This document shows positions 8,165 through 15,622 of a stretch of DNA of 20,203 nucleotides, piece after piece. The notes under the pieces are model-generated. The model saw only the letters and a list, made by a program, of their open reading frames with translations. It made no database searches and was not told where the DNA came from. Position numbers and translations under genes: made by a program. Origin of the DNA: an uncultured Brevundimonas sp. (GTDB taxonomy: Bacteria > Pseudomonadota > Alphaproteobacteria > Caulobacterales > Caulobacteraceae); contig NZ_CALTWS010000023.1 of assembly GCF_943913055.1 (NCBI RefSeq), forward strand, positions 1 through 20,203, given 5' to 3'. The number at the start of each line of letters is the position of its first letter. Within the stretch, counting starts at the first letter, position 1.

Positions 8165-8192
8165 CTTCTAGCATCGACCCGTTCCGCATGAA
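8165..8192 (-). promoter_or_regulatory. Candidate ligA promoter
   Basis: On the minus strand TTCATGC (8192 to 8186) matches the Caulobacter -35 TTGACGS at 5 of 7. After 13 bp GCTAGAAG (8172 to 8165) matches GCTANAWC at 7 of 8. The leader to the start at 8135 would be about 20 bases and would include the AGGAG. A run of eight G (8193-8200, plus strand) abuts the -35. Confidence 0.35.
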
Positions 8193-8241
8193 GGGGGGGG
8201 CGGCTCTTTCGAAAGGCGATGGATCATGACAGGGAGTTCAT

Positions 8242-8270
8242 CTGACAGCCGAGGCCGGTCCCGCTAGCGT
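8242..8270 (+). promoter_or_regulatory. Candidate promoter of the M28 peptidase gene
   Basis: CTGACAG (8242-8248) matches TTGACGS at 5 of 7. It is followed after exactly 14 bp by GCTAGCGT (8263-8270), a partial match to GCTANAWC. The -10 lies about 24 bp before the start codon, with AAGGAG in the short leader. A perfect 10-bp palindrome CTTTCGAAAG (8206-8215) lies upstream and could bind a regulator. The evidence is consensus matching only. Confidence 0.38.
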
Positions 8271-8293
8271 CGCGCCCTGATCAAGGAGCCGAC

Positions 8294-9262
8294 ATGCGTT
8301 TCGTCCCGTCCCGGAAAATCCGCCTTTTGACTGCGGCACCTGTCGCCGTCGCCCTTTTGCTGGCCGGCTGCGGCTCCATGTCGAACAGCGAAGTTCCGGC
8401 GGCGACGGCACCTGTCACCGCCGCCTGGCAGCAGCAGGCGCTGGACGATATCCGCATCCTGTCGGCCGACGACATGGGCGGGCGCGACACGGGCTCGGCC
8501 GGTGGTCAGATGGCGCGGGACTATATCGTCGGGCGGCTGGACGCCCTGGGCGTGGTCGCGCCGCCCGTGGGCCGCTTCCAGCCGTGGGAGGCCCAGAGCC
8601 GCGGCAAGACCTGGAACGGCATCAATGTCATCGGCCTGATCCCCGGCACGCGGGTGACGGACAAATATATCGTGGTCACGGCCCATTATGACCACGTCGG
8701 CACCCAGGAAGGCCTGATCTACAACGGGGCCGACGACAATGCCTCGGGCGTCGCCACCATGCTGGCGCTCGCCGCCGATCTGAAGCGTCAGGCCCCGGAG
8801 CACAGCGTGCTGATCGTCGGCTTCGACGGCGAGGAGCATGGCCTCTTGGGTGCCAAGCATTTCGTCGAGGCCCCGCCCGTGCCCCTGACCTCGATCGCCA
8901 TGAACCTGAACTTCGACATGACGGCGCGGGCCGAGACCGACGGGAAACTGTGGGTCACCGGCACCTATCAGAACCCCCAGTTCCGCCCGATCCTGGAGGG
9001 CATTCCGGCCAACGGGTCCGTGTCCCTGGCCTTTGGCAAGGACACGCCGCAGGACACCGGCACCGACAACTGGGTCGAGGCGTCGGATCACGGACCCTTC
9101 TACCGCGCGCAGGTGCCGTTCCTGTATCTGGGTGTGAACTACCACCCCGACTATCACCGCCCATCCGACGATTTCGAGCGGATCACGCCGGCGGTGTTCA
9201 TCAGTTCGACGGAGCTGGCGATCGCGTCCTTCCGGGCGCTGGACGCAGCTCTGAACCGGTAA
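8294..9262 (+). CDS. M28-family zinc aminopeptidase, predicted lipoprotein
   Basis: This 322-residue protein has a signal peptide ending in the lipobox LLAGC (C26), so it should be lipid-anchored in the envelope. The residue after the cysteine is Gly, which does not signal inner-membrane retention. The M28 di-zinc site is complete: H131 in AHYDH, D147 in NGADDN, general base E180 and ligand E181 in DGEE, D208 in FDM, and a C-terminal histidine in HPDYHRPSDD. The family removes N-terminal residues from peptides, and a role in envelope peptide turnover is inferred. AAGGAG lies 7 bases before the ATG. It is divergent from ligA and runs toward the methyltransferase gene after 81 bp. The substrate is unknown. 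Confidence 0.9.
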   Translation: MRFVPSRKIRLLTAAPVAVALLLAGCGSMSNSEVPAATAPVTAAWQQQALDDIRILSADDMGGRDTGSAGGQMARDYIVGRLDALGVVAPPVGRFQPWEAQSRGKTWNGINVIGLIPGTRVTDKYIVVTAHYDHVGTQEGLIYNGADDNASGVATMLALAADLKRQAPEHSVLIVGFDGEEHGLLGAKHFVEAPPVPLTSIAMNLNFDMTARAETDGKLWVTGTYQNPQFRPILEGIPANGSVSLAFGKDTPQDTGTDNWVEASDHGPFYRAQVPFLYLGVNYHPDYHRPSDDFERITPAVFISSTELAIASFRALDAALNR

Positions 9263-9343
9263 TCGCGAGCGCATTTCGGTCGCAAAGATCGGGCTTGAAA
9301 ACGTCGGGATTCGAGCGCTGTCTTCGCCTCAGGAGACATACCG

Positions 9344-9970
9344 ATGACGACTGCGCCGCTGCTCGATATCCAGACAGTCCAAAGGGTTCGCAAAGTCGCG
9401 ATCCTGATCGCGCTTCTGGCGCTGATCGGCCTGTCGGTGGTCAGCCAGTCGATCGGTGGCGTGGATGGCGACTGGCATGAAAGCGTCGAGGCCGTCGGGC
9501 TTGGAGCGATCGTCTTCTCCATCGTCGGACGGGCTTGGTGCTCCCTCTACATCGGCGGACGCAAGAAGGCCGAGATCGTCGATCGCGGACCCTATTCGAT
9601 CAGCCGCAATCCGCTTTACGTCTTCAGCTTCTTCGGCGCATTCGGCATGGGTGCACAGACCGGCAGTTTGAGCATCGCGGGCTTGTTTGTGCTGGCGGCG
9701 TTCCTGGTCTTTCTCATGACAGTCCAGCGCGAAGAGGCATTCTTGTCGCGGGAGTTTGGCGAAGTTTATGCAGCCTACAAGGCCCGCACACCGCGGTTCG
9801 GGCCACGCTTTTCACTGTGGCGTGACGAAAGCGAACTGACGGTCCGGCCTGCCTTCTTTCTGCTGACAATCCGGGATGGGCTGGTCTTCCTGCTGGCTTT
9901 GCCGATCTTTGAACTGATCGACATGGGGCAGGCCGAGGGCTGGCTGCGGGTTTTCGCGCACCTGCCCTGA
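9344..9970 (+). CDS. Isoprenylcysteine carboxyl methyltransferase-like membrane methyltransferase
   Basis: This 208-residue membrane protein has hydrophobic segments at about 17-35, 47-63, 100-128 and 178-192. The family SAM-binding signature is present as VDRGPYSISRNPLY, then QREEAFL, and FGEVYAAYKARTPRFGP. The usual RHP is RNP here, which occurs in bacterial members. Eukaryotic relatives methylate prenylated cysteine and others methylate phospholipids; bacteria lack the prenylated substrate, so the target is unknown. AGGAG lies 8 bases before the ATG. It follows the M28 gene after 81 bp and is convergent with ppx, with only 4 bp between the stops. Whether it shares a transcript with the peptidase cannot be told. 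Confidence 0.8.
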   Translation: MTTAPLLDIQTVQRVRKVAILIALLALIGLSVVSQSIGGVDGDWHESVEAVGLGAIVFSIVGRAWCSLYIGGRKKAEIVDRGPYSISRNPLYVFSFFGAFGMGAQTGSLSIAGLFVLAAFLVFLMTVQREEAFLSREFGEVYAAYKARTPRFGPRFSLWRDESELTVRPAFFLLTIRDGLVFLLALPIFELIDMGQAEGWLRVFAHLP

Positions 9971-9974
9971 CAGG

Positions 9975-11474
9975 TCAGCTGTCCGTTCGGATATCCAGCT
10001 TCAGCCCCATGATCTCTGCCAGGGCCTTGCCGCGCTTGCGGGTCTGCTCGCCCAGCAGAGCGTGGGTATAGCCGTCGGTGGCGCTGAGTATCAGGCGGCC
10101 GTCCTCGACGGCGGCCCGGACATTGACCAGCAGGCTGGGCGACCGGCCCGACAGATCGCAGGCCAGGCGGATAGCGATGCCCAGGGTGCGGGCCTTTCGG
10201 CGCTGATCCTCGGTCAGCAGGCGTTCGATGATTTCAGGCTCGGGCGTGGAGGCACCGCCGCCGTAGCGGGCGTTGACGGCACAGGCCAGCCAGGCGCGCT
10301 CGGCATGGGTCTGGCCCGGTACCGGCGCGCGCAGGACCTGATCGAAGGCCAGTTCGACGCGGTGATCGACATGGAGCCGCGCCCCGATGTCGGCCACGCG
10401 ACAGGCGGCGTCGGCCAGCACGACATCGCGCTCTGCTGAAAAGGACGCGGGCAGGGTGTCGAGCAGCGGCTGGACCCAGGCGTGCAGGACGCCGGGCAGG
10501 GTGGGGGATATGCCCTGACGGACGCCCAATGAGGTGCAACCGGCCAGCAGGGGATCGTCGGCAGCGACCTCCGGCTCCAGCGCCTCGTAAAGTAGGCCCT
10601 CCCGCACACCCCAGGCCGACAGGACGATCCGCTTCAGGCCCAGCCGTTCGATCAGGCCCTCGAGGACAAGGGCGGCGTAGGGCAGGGTTTCGGCCCGTTT
10701 CTTCGAAAGTCCCGGCCACGCCTCCAGCGAGGCCCTGGACGAGCGCGACACCAGCCGGGCGATGTCGCGGGCCGAGGCGGCGTCCAGCTCATACTGATGC
10801 ACCACCTTCAGCGGATATTGCGCATGGGACATGTGCACCTGGGCCAGGGTCCGCCACGCGCCGCCGACGGCATAGAGGGTGTCGGTGCTGAAATCCGGTG
10901 CGGCCTTCAGCCGCTTGGCGATCAGGCCACGCACCCGGTCGGCGTCGAAACCGGCGGGATCGGAGAGCGAGAAGGGCCCCAGCGGCAGGGTTACGCCGCG
11001 CTGCACCTGGCCGTCGCCGACCCGCGTGAGTTCCAGGCTGGCCCCGCCCAGATCGGCGGACACGCCCTTGGCGTCGGGAATGCCGGCCAGCACGCCGAGG
11101 GCGGCATAGCGGGCTTCGTCCTCGCCGGACAGGACGCGGACCTGGAGGCCCGTCTCGGCGGCGACCTGATCGCAGAAGGCCTGGCCGTCTGTGGCCTCGC
11201 GCACGGCGGCGGTGGCGGCGACGAAGATGTGAGCAGGCCGCACCGCCTCGATGACTGCGGCGAAGCGCTTCAGGGCCGTCAGCGATTGCGCCGCACCCGT
11301 GACCGACAGCTTGCCGGTTGTAGACAGATCGCGCCCCAGCCCGGCCAGAACCTTTTCGTTGAAGACGGTCCAGATGGCGCGCCCCTCCAGCCGGTACAGG
11401 ACCAGGCGTACGGAGTTGGAGCCGATGTCGACGGCGGCGACATCCTGGGGCGGGCCGAGCGTGGTCAGCGGCAT
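9975..11474 (-). CDS. ppx: Exopolyphosphatase, Ppx/GppA family
   Basis: Ppx removes phosphate from the ends of polyphosphate; relatives also hydrolyse pppGpp. The 499-residue protein has the ASKHA phosphate-1 motif AVDIGSNSVRLVLY at 14-27, then AATAAVREA, the segment SGEDEARYAALG with likely catalytic E120, and phosphate-2 motif SADLGGASLEL at 139-149. The remaining 200 or so residues are the helical C-terminal domain. Its ATG overlaps the ppk1 stop by one base (TGATG), so the two genes are translationally coupled and polymer synthesis and breakdown are expressed together. GppA activity cannot be excluded by sequence, but pairing with ppk1 favours exopolyphosphatase. Confidence 0.92.
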   Translation of the reverse strand: MPLTTLGPPQDVAAVDIGSNSVRLVLYRLEGRAIWTVFNEKVLAGLGRDLSTTGKLSVTGAAQSLTALKRFAAVIEAVRPAHIFVAATAAVREATDGQAFCDQVAAETGLQVRVLSGEDEARYAALGVLAGIPDAKGVSADLGGASLELTRVGDGQVQRGVTLPLGPFSLSDPAGFDADRVRGLIAKRLKAAPDFSTDTLYAVGGAWRTLAQVHMSHAQYPLKVVHQYELDAASARDIARLVSRSSRASLEAWPGLSKKRAETLPYAALVLEGLIERLGLKRIVLSAWGVREGLLYEALEPEVAADDPLLAGCTSLGVRQGISPTLPGVLHAWVQPLLDTLPASFSAERDVVLADAACRVADIGARLHVDHRVELAFDQVLRAPVPGQTHAERAWLACAVNARYGGGASTPEPEIIERLLTEDQRRKARTLGIAIRLACDLSGRSPSLLVNVRAAVEDGRLILSATDGYTHALLGEQTRKRGKALAEIMGLKLDIRTDS

Positions 11475-13696
11475 CAGCGCTTCTTCCGCGCGGGCGTGTA
11501 GCTGAGATTCTCCGGACGGGTCTTCACCTTGCGACCCCGGCCCGACAGGCTGGGGTTGGTCATGAAGTATTTGTGTGCCGAAAAGCCGTGTTCCGCGTCC
11601 GCCGGCTGGACCCGGCGGTAGGCGCCGTCCGGCTCCAGCACCCAGCTCTGGATGTCGTCCTTCAGATTGGCGACCATGATCTGATCCAGCACCTGATCGT
11701 GGACGGTGGCGTTCAGCACCGGCGTCATCAGTTCGACTCGGCGATCCAGATTGCGGTTCATCCAGTCGGCCGACGAGATGAACAGTTTCGCCTTGTCGTG
11801 CGGCAGGTCACGGCCGTTGGCGAAGGCGACGATGCGACTGTGCTCCAGGAACCGCCCGACGATTGACTTGACCCGGATATTGTCGCTGAGGCCCGGCACG
11901 CCGGGGCGCAGGCAGCAGATTCCGCGAATGACCAGTTCGATCCGCACGCCCCATTGGCTGGCGCGGTACAGGGCATCGATGACTTCCGGATCGACCAGGG
12001 AGTTCATCTTGGCCCAGATAGCGGCCGGCTTGCCCTTGGCCGCGGCGGCCATCTCCCGGCCGATGAGGTCGATCAGGGTCGATTTCATGTTCAAGGGCGA
12101 GACGACGAGCGCTTCCAGCTCATCGGGCTGGGCATAGCCGGTGATGTAGTTGAACACCCGCGAGGCATCGCGACCGAGCATCGGGTTGCACGAAAACAGC
12201 GACAGGTCGGTGTAAACCCGCGCGGTCACGGGGTGATAGTTTCCGGTGCCGAAGTGGCAGTACGTCCGCAGGGCATCGGCCTCGCGCCGCACGACGACGC
12301 TCAGCTTGGCGTGGGTCTTGTACTCGACGAAGCCGAAGACGACGTGGACGCCAGCCCGTTCCATGGCGCGGGCCCATTTCAGATTGGCCTCTTCGTCGAA
12401 CCGCGCCTTGATCTCGACCAGGGCGGTGACGTTCTTGCCGTTCTCGGCCGCCTCGATCAGGGCGGCGACGATGGGGCTGTCCTTGGATGTGCGATAGAGC
12501 GTCTGTTTGATCGCGATGACGTTGGGATCGCGGGCCGCCTGACGCAGGAACTGGACCACCACGTCGAAACTCTCGAACGGGTGGTGTATCAGCATGTCCT
12601 TTTCGCGGATCGCCGCGAAGATGTCGCCGCCATTGTCGCGGACCCGCTCGGGATAGCGGGGCTCATAACCCTTGAACTTCAGGTCCGGATGGCCGCCCGC
12701 GATCAGGTCCGAGACCTGGGCGAGGCCCAGCATGCCGTCGACCAGCACCGTGTCCTGGGGCGCGGCGTCCAGTTCATTGGTGATGAAGGTACGCAGGTCG
12801 TCGGGCATGGACGCCTCAATCTTGATGCGCACGACCGAGCCCATGCGGCGCTGTTTCAGCGCCTCCTCGAACTCCATGACCAGATCTTCGGCCTCTTCCT
12901 CGATCTCGATGTCGCTGTCGCGGATCAGGCGGAAGACCCCGCGCTCCAGCACGTCGCAGCCGGGGAACAGGTGATCGATGAAGAGCATCAACAGGCTCTC
13001 CAGCGTCAGATAGCGGCTGCGACCGGGCGTCGAGCGCCCGTCGGTGGCCAGGGGCCAGAACCGCTTTACCTGGGCCGGGACGGGCACCAGAGCATAGAGG
13101 GTGCGATTGTCGCGGCGTCTCTTGAGTTTCAGGGCAAGCGAAAAGCCCAGGTTGGGCAGGAAGGGGAAGGGGTGGGCCGGGTCGATGGCCATGGGCGTCA
13201 GCACGGCGAACAGCTGGTTCAGGAACTCTGGTTCCAGCCGTTCGCGCTCGGTCTTGGTGATCTTGCCGGCGTCGACGACCTCGATCCCGGCGTGGGCCAT
13301 CTCCTTGCGCAACTGGCGCCAGCGCAACTGCTGTTCGTCCATCAGGGCGCCGGCGGCGATATTGACCTGCTCCAGCGCCTCGGCCGGTGTCAGGCCGTCG
13401 GGCGAGACCACGCGGACGCGCTCGCGCACCTGACCCTTCAGGCCGGCGACGCGGGTCATGTAGAATTCGTCCAGATTGTTGGCCGAGATGGACAGGAAGC
13501 GCAGCCGCTCCAGCAGCGGATGGTCCGGGTTGGCCGCCTCTTCCAGCACGCGGCCATTGAAGGCCAGCCACGACAGCTCGCGATTGAAGAACCGCTCTGG
13601 CGAGGCCATCAGCGCCTCGGACAGCTCCTGCTGCTGGGCGCGGGAGGAGGGGACTTCCTCGCCGGTCGTGGCGTCATGGATGCGCGTATCGCTCAT
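11474..13696 (-). CDS. ppk1: Polyphosphate kinase 1
   Basis: PPK1 polymerises the gamma-phosphate of ATP into inorganic polyphosphate. The 740 residues carry the N-terminal FFNRELSWLAFNGRVLEEA at 36-54, characteristic of the family. The two phospholipase-D-like catalytic domains have H462 in KTHAKL and H619 in FLEHSR. These are 157 residues apart, the same separation as E. coli His435 and His592, so the autophosphorylated histidine is predicted to be H462. HFGTGNYHPVTARVYTD and SSADWMNRNLDRRVE are also typical. The start is ATG 13696, with homology soon after; no clear ribosome binding site is seen. An earlier in-frame GTG at 13756 lies in the terminator of the upstream gene and is unlikely. 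The C-terminal tail is basic. Confidence 0.95.
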   Translation of the reverse strand: MSDTRIHDATTGEEVPSSRAQQQELSEALMASPERFFNRELSWLAFNGRVLEEAANPDHPLLERLRFLSISANNLDEFYMTRVAGLKGQVRERVRVVSPDGLTPAEALEQVNIAAGALMDEQQLRWRQLRKEMAHAGIEVVDAGKITKTERERLEPEFLNQLFAVLTPMAIDPAHPFPFLPNLGFSLALKLKRRRDNRTLYALVPVPAQVKRFWPLATDGRSTPGRSRYLTLESLLMLFIDHLFPGCDVLERGVFRLIRDSDIEIEEEAEDLVMEFEEALKQRRMGSVVRIKIEASMPDDLRTFITNELDAAPQDTVLVDGMLGLAQVSDLIAGGHPDLKFKGYEPRYPERVRDNGGDIFAAIREKDMLIHHPFESFDVVVQFLRQAARDPNVIAIKQTLYRTSKDSPIVAALIEAAENGKNVTALVEIKARFDEEANLKWARAMERAGVHVVFGFVEYKTHAKLSVVVRREADALRTYCHFGTGNYHPVTARVYTDLSLFSCNPMLGRDASRVFNYITGYAQPDELEALVVSPLNMKSTLIDLIGREMAAAAKGKPAAIWAKMNSLVDPEVIDALYRASQWGVRIELVIRGICCLRPGVPGLSDNIRVKSIVGRFLEHSRIVAFANGRDLPHDKAKLFISSADWMNRNLDRRVELMTPVLNATVHDQVLDQIMVANLKDDIQSWVLEPDGAYRRVQPADAEHGFSAHKYFMTNPSLSGRGRKVKTRPENLSYTPARKKR

Positions 13697-13749
13697 GTAT
13701 CGGTTCTGACCGGTCGAGGGCGCGGCTGCAACCGTCGAAACACGACACG

Positions 13750-13781
13750 AAAACACCGCCCGATCCTGGGACCGGGCGGTG
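13750..13781 (-). terminator. Intrinsic terminator after the RPD-repeat RcnB-family gene
   Basis: A perfect 9-bp stem CACCGCCCG/CGGGCGGTG (13754-13762 with 13773-13781) encloses a short loop. On the minus strand it is followed at once by TTTT. It lies 22 bp past the stop codon of the 13803-14708 gene and before ppk1, so it separates those transcripts. Confidence 0.88.
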
Positions 13782-13802
13782 CATCGTCCGTGTACTGAAC
13801 GC

Positions 13803-14708
13803 CTACCAGCTCCAGGCGTCTCGGATCACCTCGATGATATAGCCGTCGTACTGGTCGATCAGATATATGTTGTTGTCGACCAGCACCCAGCGCGTGCCTT
13901 CGGGCGGATACCCCAGGCCATATGTGCGCCAGTCGTTCAGCTGATACCGCCAGAAGATGCTCGGCAGATACTCTCCCACGCGGTAGTCGCGGTTATAGTA
14001 GCTGCGCGGGACGCTGTAGTAGCCATAGCCCGGCGCGAAGTAGAAGCCGAAGCGATAGCCGCTGTACCCCCGGAACCGCCGGTCGTCCCGCCACCAGTCA
14101 CGATCGCGGTTTTGATACCAGTTGCGCCGCCACTGCTCGCTGTTGAAGCGACGGCGGAACTCCCAGTGATTGCGGTCCCGGTCGCGGTCGTTGTCCCAGC
14201 GCGGGCGATCGGGGCGGTCGGGCCGCTCCGGACGGTCTGGTCTGTCGGGCCGATCAGGTCTGTCTGGTCGGTCTGGACGTGGCCTGTCCGGGCGATCCGG
14301 TCTGTCAGGCCGGTCTGGGCGCGGCCTGTCTGGGCGATCGGGACGGTCCGGTCTGTCCGGGCGATCAGGCCGATCCGGGCGAGGCCGGTCAGGTCTATCC
14401 GGCCTATCGGGCCTATCAGGCCTTTCAGGGCGCGGTTGATCGGGCCGATCCGGACGGGGCCGGTCGGGGCGGTCAGGACGATCAGGCCGCTCGTGGCGCG
14501 GCCTTACGGGTCGCTCCGGGCGTTCCGGACGCGGCTGCCGGACTTCGGGGGCCGACCGTTCGGTTCGGGCCGTGCGGTTGCCGCCGCTGAAGCGACTGTT
14601 TTCCCGATCGACCTCGGGCTGGGGGTCCTGGGCCATGGCCGCCAGTGGGGCGGCTGCCGGCAGGACGAAGGAGGCGATCGCCGCCGCCATCAACAATGAC
14701 CGTTTCAT
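13803..14708 (-). CDS. RcnB-family secreted protein with an Arg-Pro-Asp repeat
   Basis: The predicted 301-residue product has an N-terminal signal peptide (MKRSLLMAAA onward, likely cleaved after AMA near residue 26). A low-complexity Arg-Pro-Asp region follows at about 59-170, then an Arg/Asp/Trp-rich linker, and a C-terminal RcnB-like domain from about 218. That domain shows YFAPGYGYYSVP, GEYLPS and GTRWVLVDNNIYLIDQYDG. E. coli RcnB is a periplasmic protein of nickel/cobalt homeostasis, but there is only one histidine in the mature chain and no cysteine, so metal binding is not implied. I chose ATG 14708 because the signal peptide begins there and GGAG lies 12 bases upstream. It has its own terminator, and a homologous gene lies directly upstream. 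Confidence 0.82.
   Translation of the reverse strand: MKRSLLMAAAIASFVLPAAAPLAAMAQDPQPEVDRENSRFSGGNRTARTERSAPEVRQPRPERPERPVRPRHERPDRPDRPDRPRPDRPDQPRPERPDRPDRPDRPDRPRPDRPDRPDRPDRPDRPDRPRPDRPDRPDRPDRPRPDRPDRPDRPDRPDRPERPDRPDRPRWDNDRDRDRNHWEFRRRFNSEQWRRNWYQNRDRDWWRDDRRFRGYSGYRFGFYFAPGYGYYSVPRSYYNRDYRVGEYLPSIFWRYQLNDWRTYGLGYPPEGTRWVLVDNNIYLIDQYDGYIIEVIRDAWSW
14199..14534 (-). repeat. In-frame 9-bp repeat encoding Arg-Pro-Asp tripeptides
   Basis: About 110 consecutive residues are almost only Arg, Pro and Asp (a few Glu, one Gln), read as RPD units. The array is punctuated by RPRPD or QPRPE breaks, which give a longer irregular period. Codons vary between units (CGG, CGC, CGT, CGA, AGA type changes and CCG, CCT, CCC; GAC, GAT), so the DNA units are degenerate rather than identical copies. 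Confidence 0.9.
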
Positions 14709-14767
14709 CGTCGTATTGATCTCCGCACACCCTCTGGGTGGCCTGTCTGGACGATCGGCGTTTTCGC

Positions 14768-14783
14768 ATGAACCGAGACTGAA
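14768..14783 (-). promoter_or_regulatory. TTCAG-N5-GTTCAT motif upstream of the first RcnB-family gene
   Basis: On the minus strand the sequence reads TTCAG, TCTCG, GTTCAT, ending 60 bp before the start codon at 14708. The same spaced motif occurs upstream of the neighbouring RcnB-family gene. The two TTCA half-sites start 11 bp apart, one helical turn, as in sites bound by OmpR/PhoB-type response regulators. The regulator is not identified. Confidence 0.5.
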
Positions 14784-14817
14784 CGAACCTTCGTCCATTC
14801 CTTACGCTTTCGTCATG

Positions 14818-14851
14818 AAAAACGCCCCGCCGACCAGGGTCGACGGGGCGT
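14818..14851 (-). terminator. Intrinsic terminator after the second RcnB-family gene
   Basis: The stem ACGCCCCG/CGGGGCGT (14822-14829 with 14844-14851) is extended inward by CGAC/GTCG after one mismatch. On the minus strand it is followed by TTTTT. It lies 22 bp past the stop at 14874, so the two RcnB-family genes have separate 3' ends. Confidence 0.9.
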
Positions 14852-14873
14852 CAGTTGGCCGATCTACGGCCGT

Positions 14874-15464
14874 TTAAAATACGTCGTACAGGACGCTGGC
14901 GATGAGGCCTGTCGCGATGGCCGTCAAGACGATGTCATTGCCCGCGTGGACGTAGCGGTAGCCGCGCGGCGCGGGACGCAGGCCGTAAATGTAGGGGTCA
15001 TTTACGTAGTAGCCGCGGTAGGCCGAGGGCAGGTAGCCGCCGCGGACCCAGCGCGTGTTGTAGTAGCGCGGCTCGACCCGATAGTAGCCGTAGTTCGGGG
15101 CGTACCAGTACCCCTGGCGGGCACCACGATAGTCGCGGAAGTCGGCGCGGCCCTGCCACCAGTTGCGATTGTTGCGGTCATACCGGCGCTCCTGACGGAA
15201 ATCGCGGCGGTCGTCGCGGCGATCCTCACGGAAGTCCCGGCGGTCGTCCCGGCGGTCGCGACGGTATTCACCACGGTTGCGATAGTCGCCGTCTCGCCAG
15301 TCGCGGCGGTCGTCGCGACGTTCCTGGCGGAACTCACGGCGGTCATCACGGCGCTCTTGGCGATACTCGCGGCGGTCGCCTCGATCTTGGGCCGCGGCGG
15401 CCATTGGAACGGTGGTCGTCGCCATGGCCACGGCGATGACGGCGGCCTTGGTAAAGCGGTTCAT
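14874..15464 (-). CDS. RcnB-family secreted protein with an Arg/Asp-rich repeat
   Basis: The predicted 196-residue product starts with a signal peptide (MNRFTKAAVIAVAMATTT onward, likely cleaved after AAA-A near residue 25). Residues about 26-105 are built of imperfect units such as RRDDRRDFRQE. The C-terminal RcnB-like domain has YWYAPNYGYYRVEPRYYN, GGYLPS and APRGYRYVHAGNDIVLT, and ends in a hydrophobic segment (LTAIATGLIASVLYDVF). ATG 15464 is supported by AAGGAG 7 bases upstream; the longer open frame has no signal peptide. It lies in tandem with the RPD-repeat paralogue, is separated from it by a terminator, and shares its upstream motif. The molecular role is unknown; one histidine and no cysteine argue against a classic metal site. 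Confidence 0.85.
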   Translation of the reverse strand: MNRFTKAAVIAVAMATTTVPMAAAAQDRGDRREYRQERRDDRREFRQERRDDRRDWRDGDYRNRGEYRRDRRDDRRDFREDRRDDRRDFRQERRYDRNNRNWWQGRADFRDYRGARQGYWYAPNYGYYRVEPRYYNTRWVRGGYLPSAYRGYYVNDPYIYGLRPAPRGYRYVHAGNDIVLTAIATGLIASVLYDVF

Positions 15465-15541
15465 GAACGTTCTCCTTACTTGGGTCGGCGACGGAAAAGG
15501 CGATCCGGCCCGTTTGATAACCAAAACTTCGCGCGCGGCGG

Positions 15542-15557
15542 ATGAACTGTGCCTGAA
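15542..15557 (-). promoter_or_regulatory. TTCAG-N5-GTTCAT motif upstream of the second RcnB-family gene
   Basis: On the minus strand the sequence reads TTCAG, GCACA, GTTCAT, ending 78 bp before the start at 15464. It is identical to the motif before the downstream paralogue outside the 5-bp spacer, and CG follows one base later in both. It lies in the divergent region shared with the glutathione transferase gene, 66 bp before that start codon, so it could act on both. Confidence 0.5.
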
Positions 15558-15622
15558 TGGGTCTGTCAGCTTGCGCGGGTGCGGCGCCATGCCCAGATGC
15601 CAAGCTGAACAGGAGCCGCGCC

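Noticed and set aside
9967..9978. Palindrome CTGACAGGTCAG at the junction of the methyltransferase and ppx genes
   Set aside because: It is short, lies over the two stop codons and has no T run.
13697..13756. Longer ppk1 start at GTG 13756
   Set aside because: The codon is inside the stem of the upstream terminator and the added residues show no family similarity.
11954..13798. A 614-codon open frame on the plus strand opposite ppk1
   Set aside because: It lies wholly antisense to a clear ppk1 gene, is rich in Gln, Asp, Gly and Val as expected from reverse reading of GC-rich codons, and has no recognisable domain.
14199..14534. The tandem repeat as a possible CRISPR or satellite array
   Set aside because: The unit is 9 bp, in frame and codon-degenerate with no spacers, so it is a coding repeat.
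13779..14699. A plus-strand open frame with repeated Pro-Ile-Arg units opposite the RPD-repeat gene
   Set aside because: It is the reverse reading of the RPD repeat. The minus frame has a signal peptide, an RcnB-like domain and a terminator, and this one has none.
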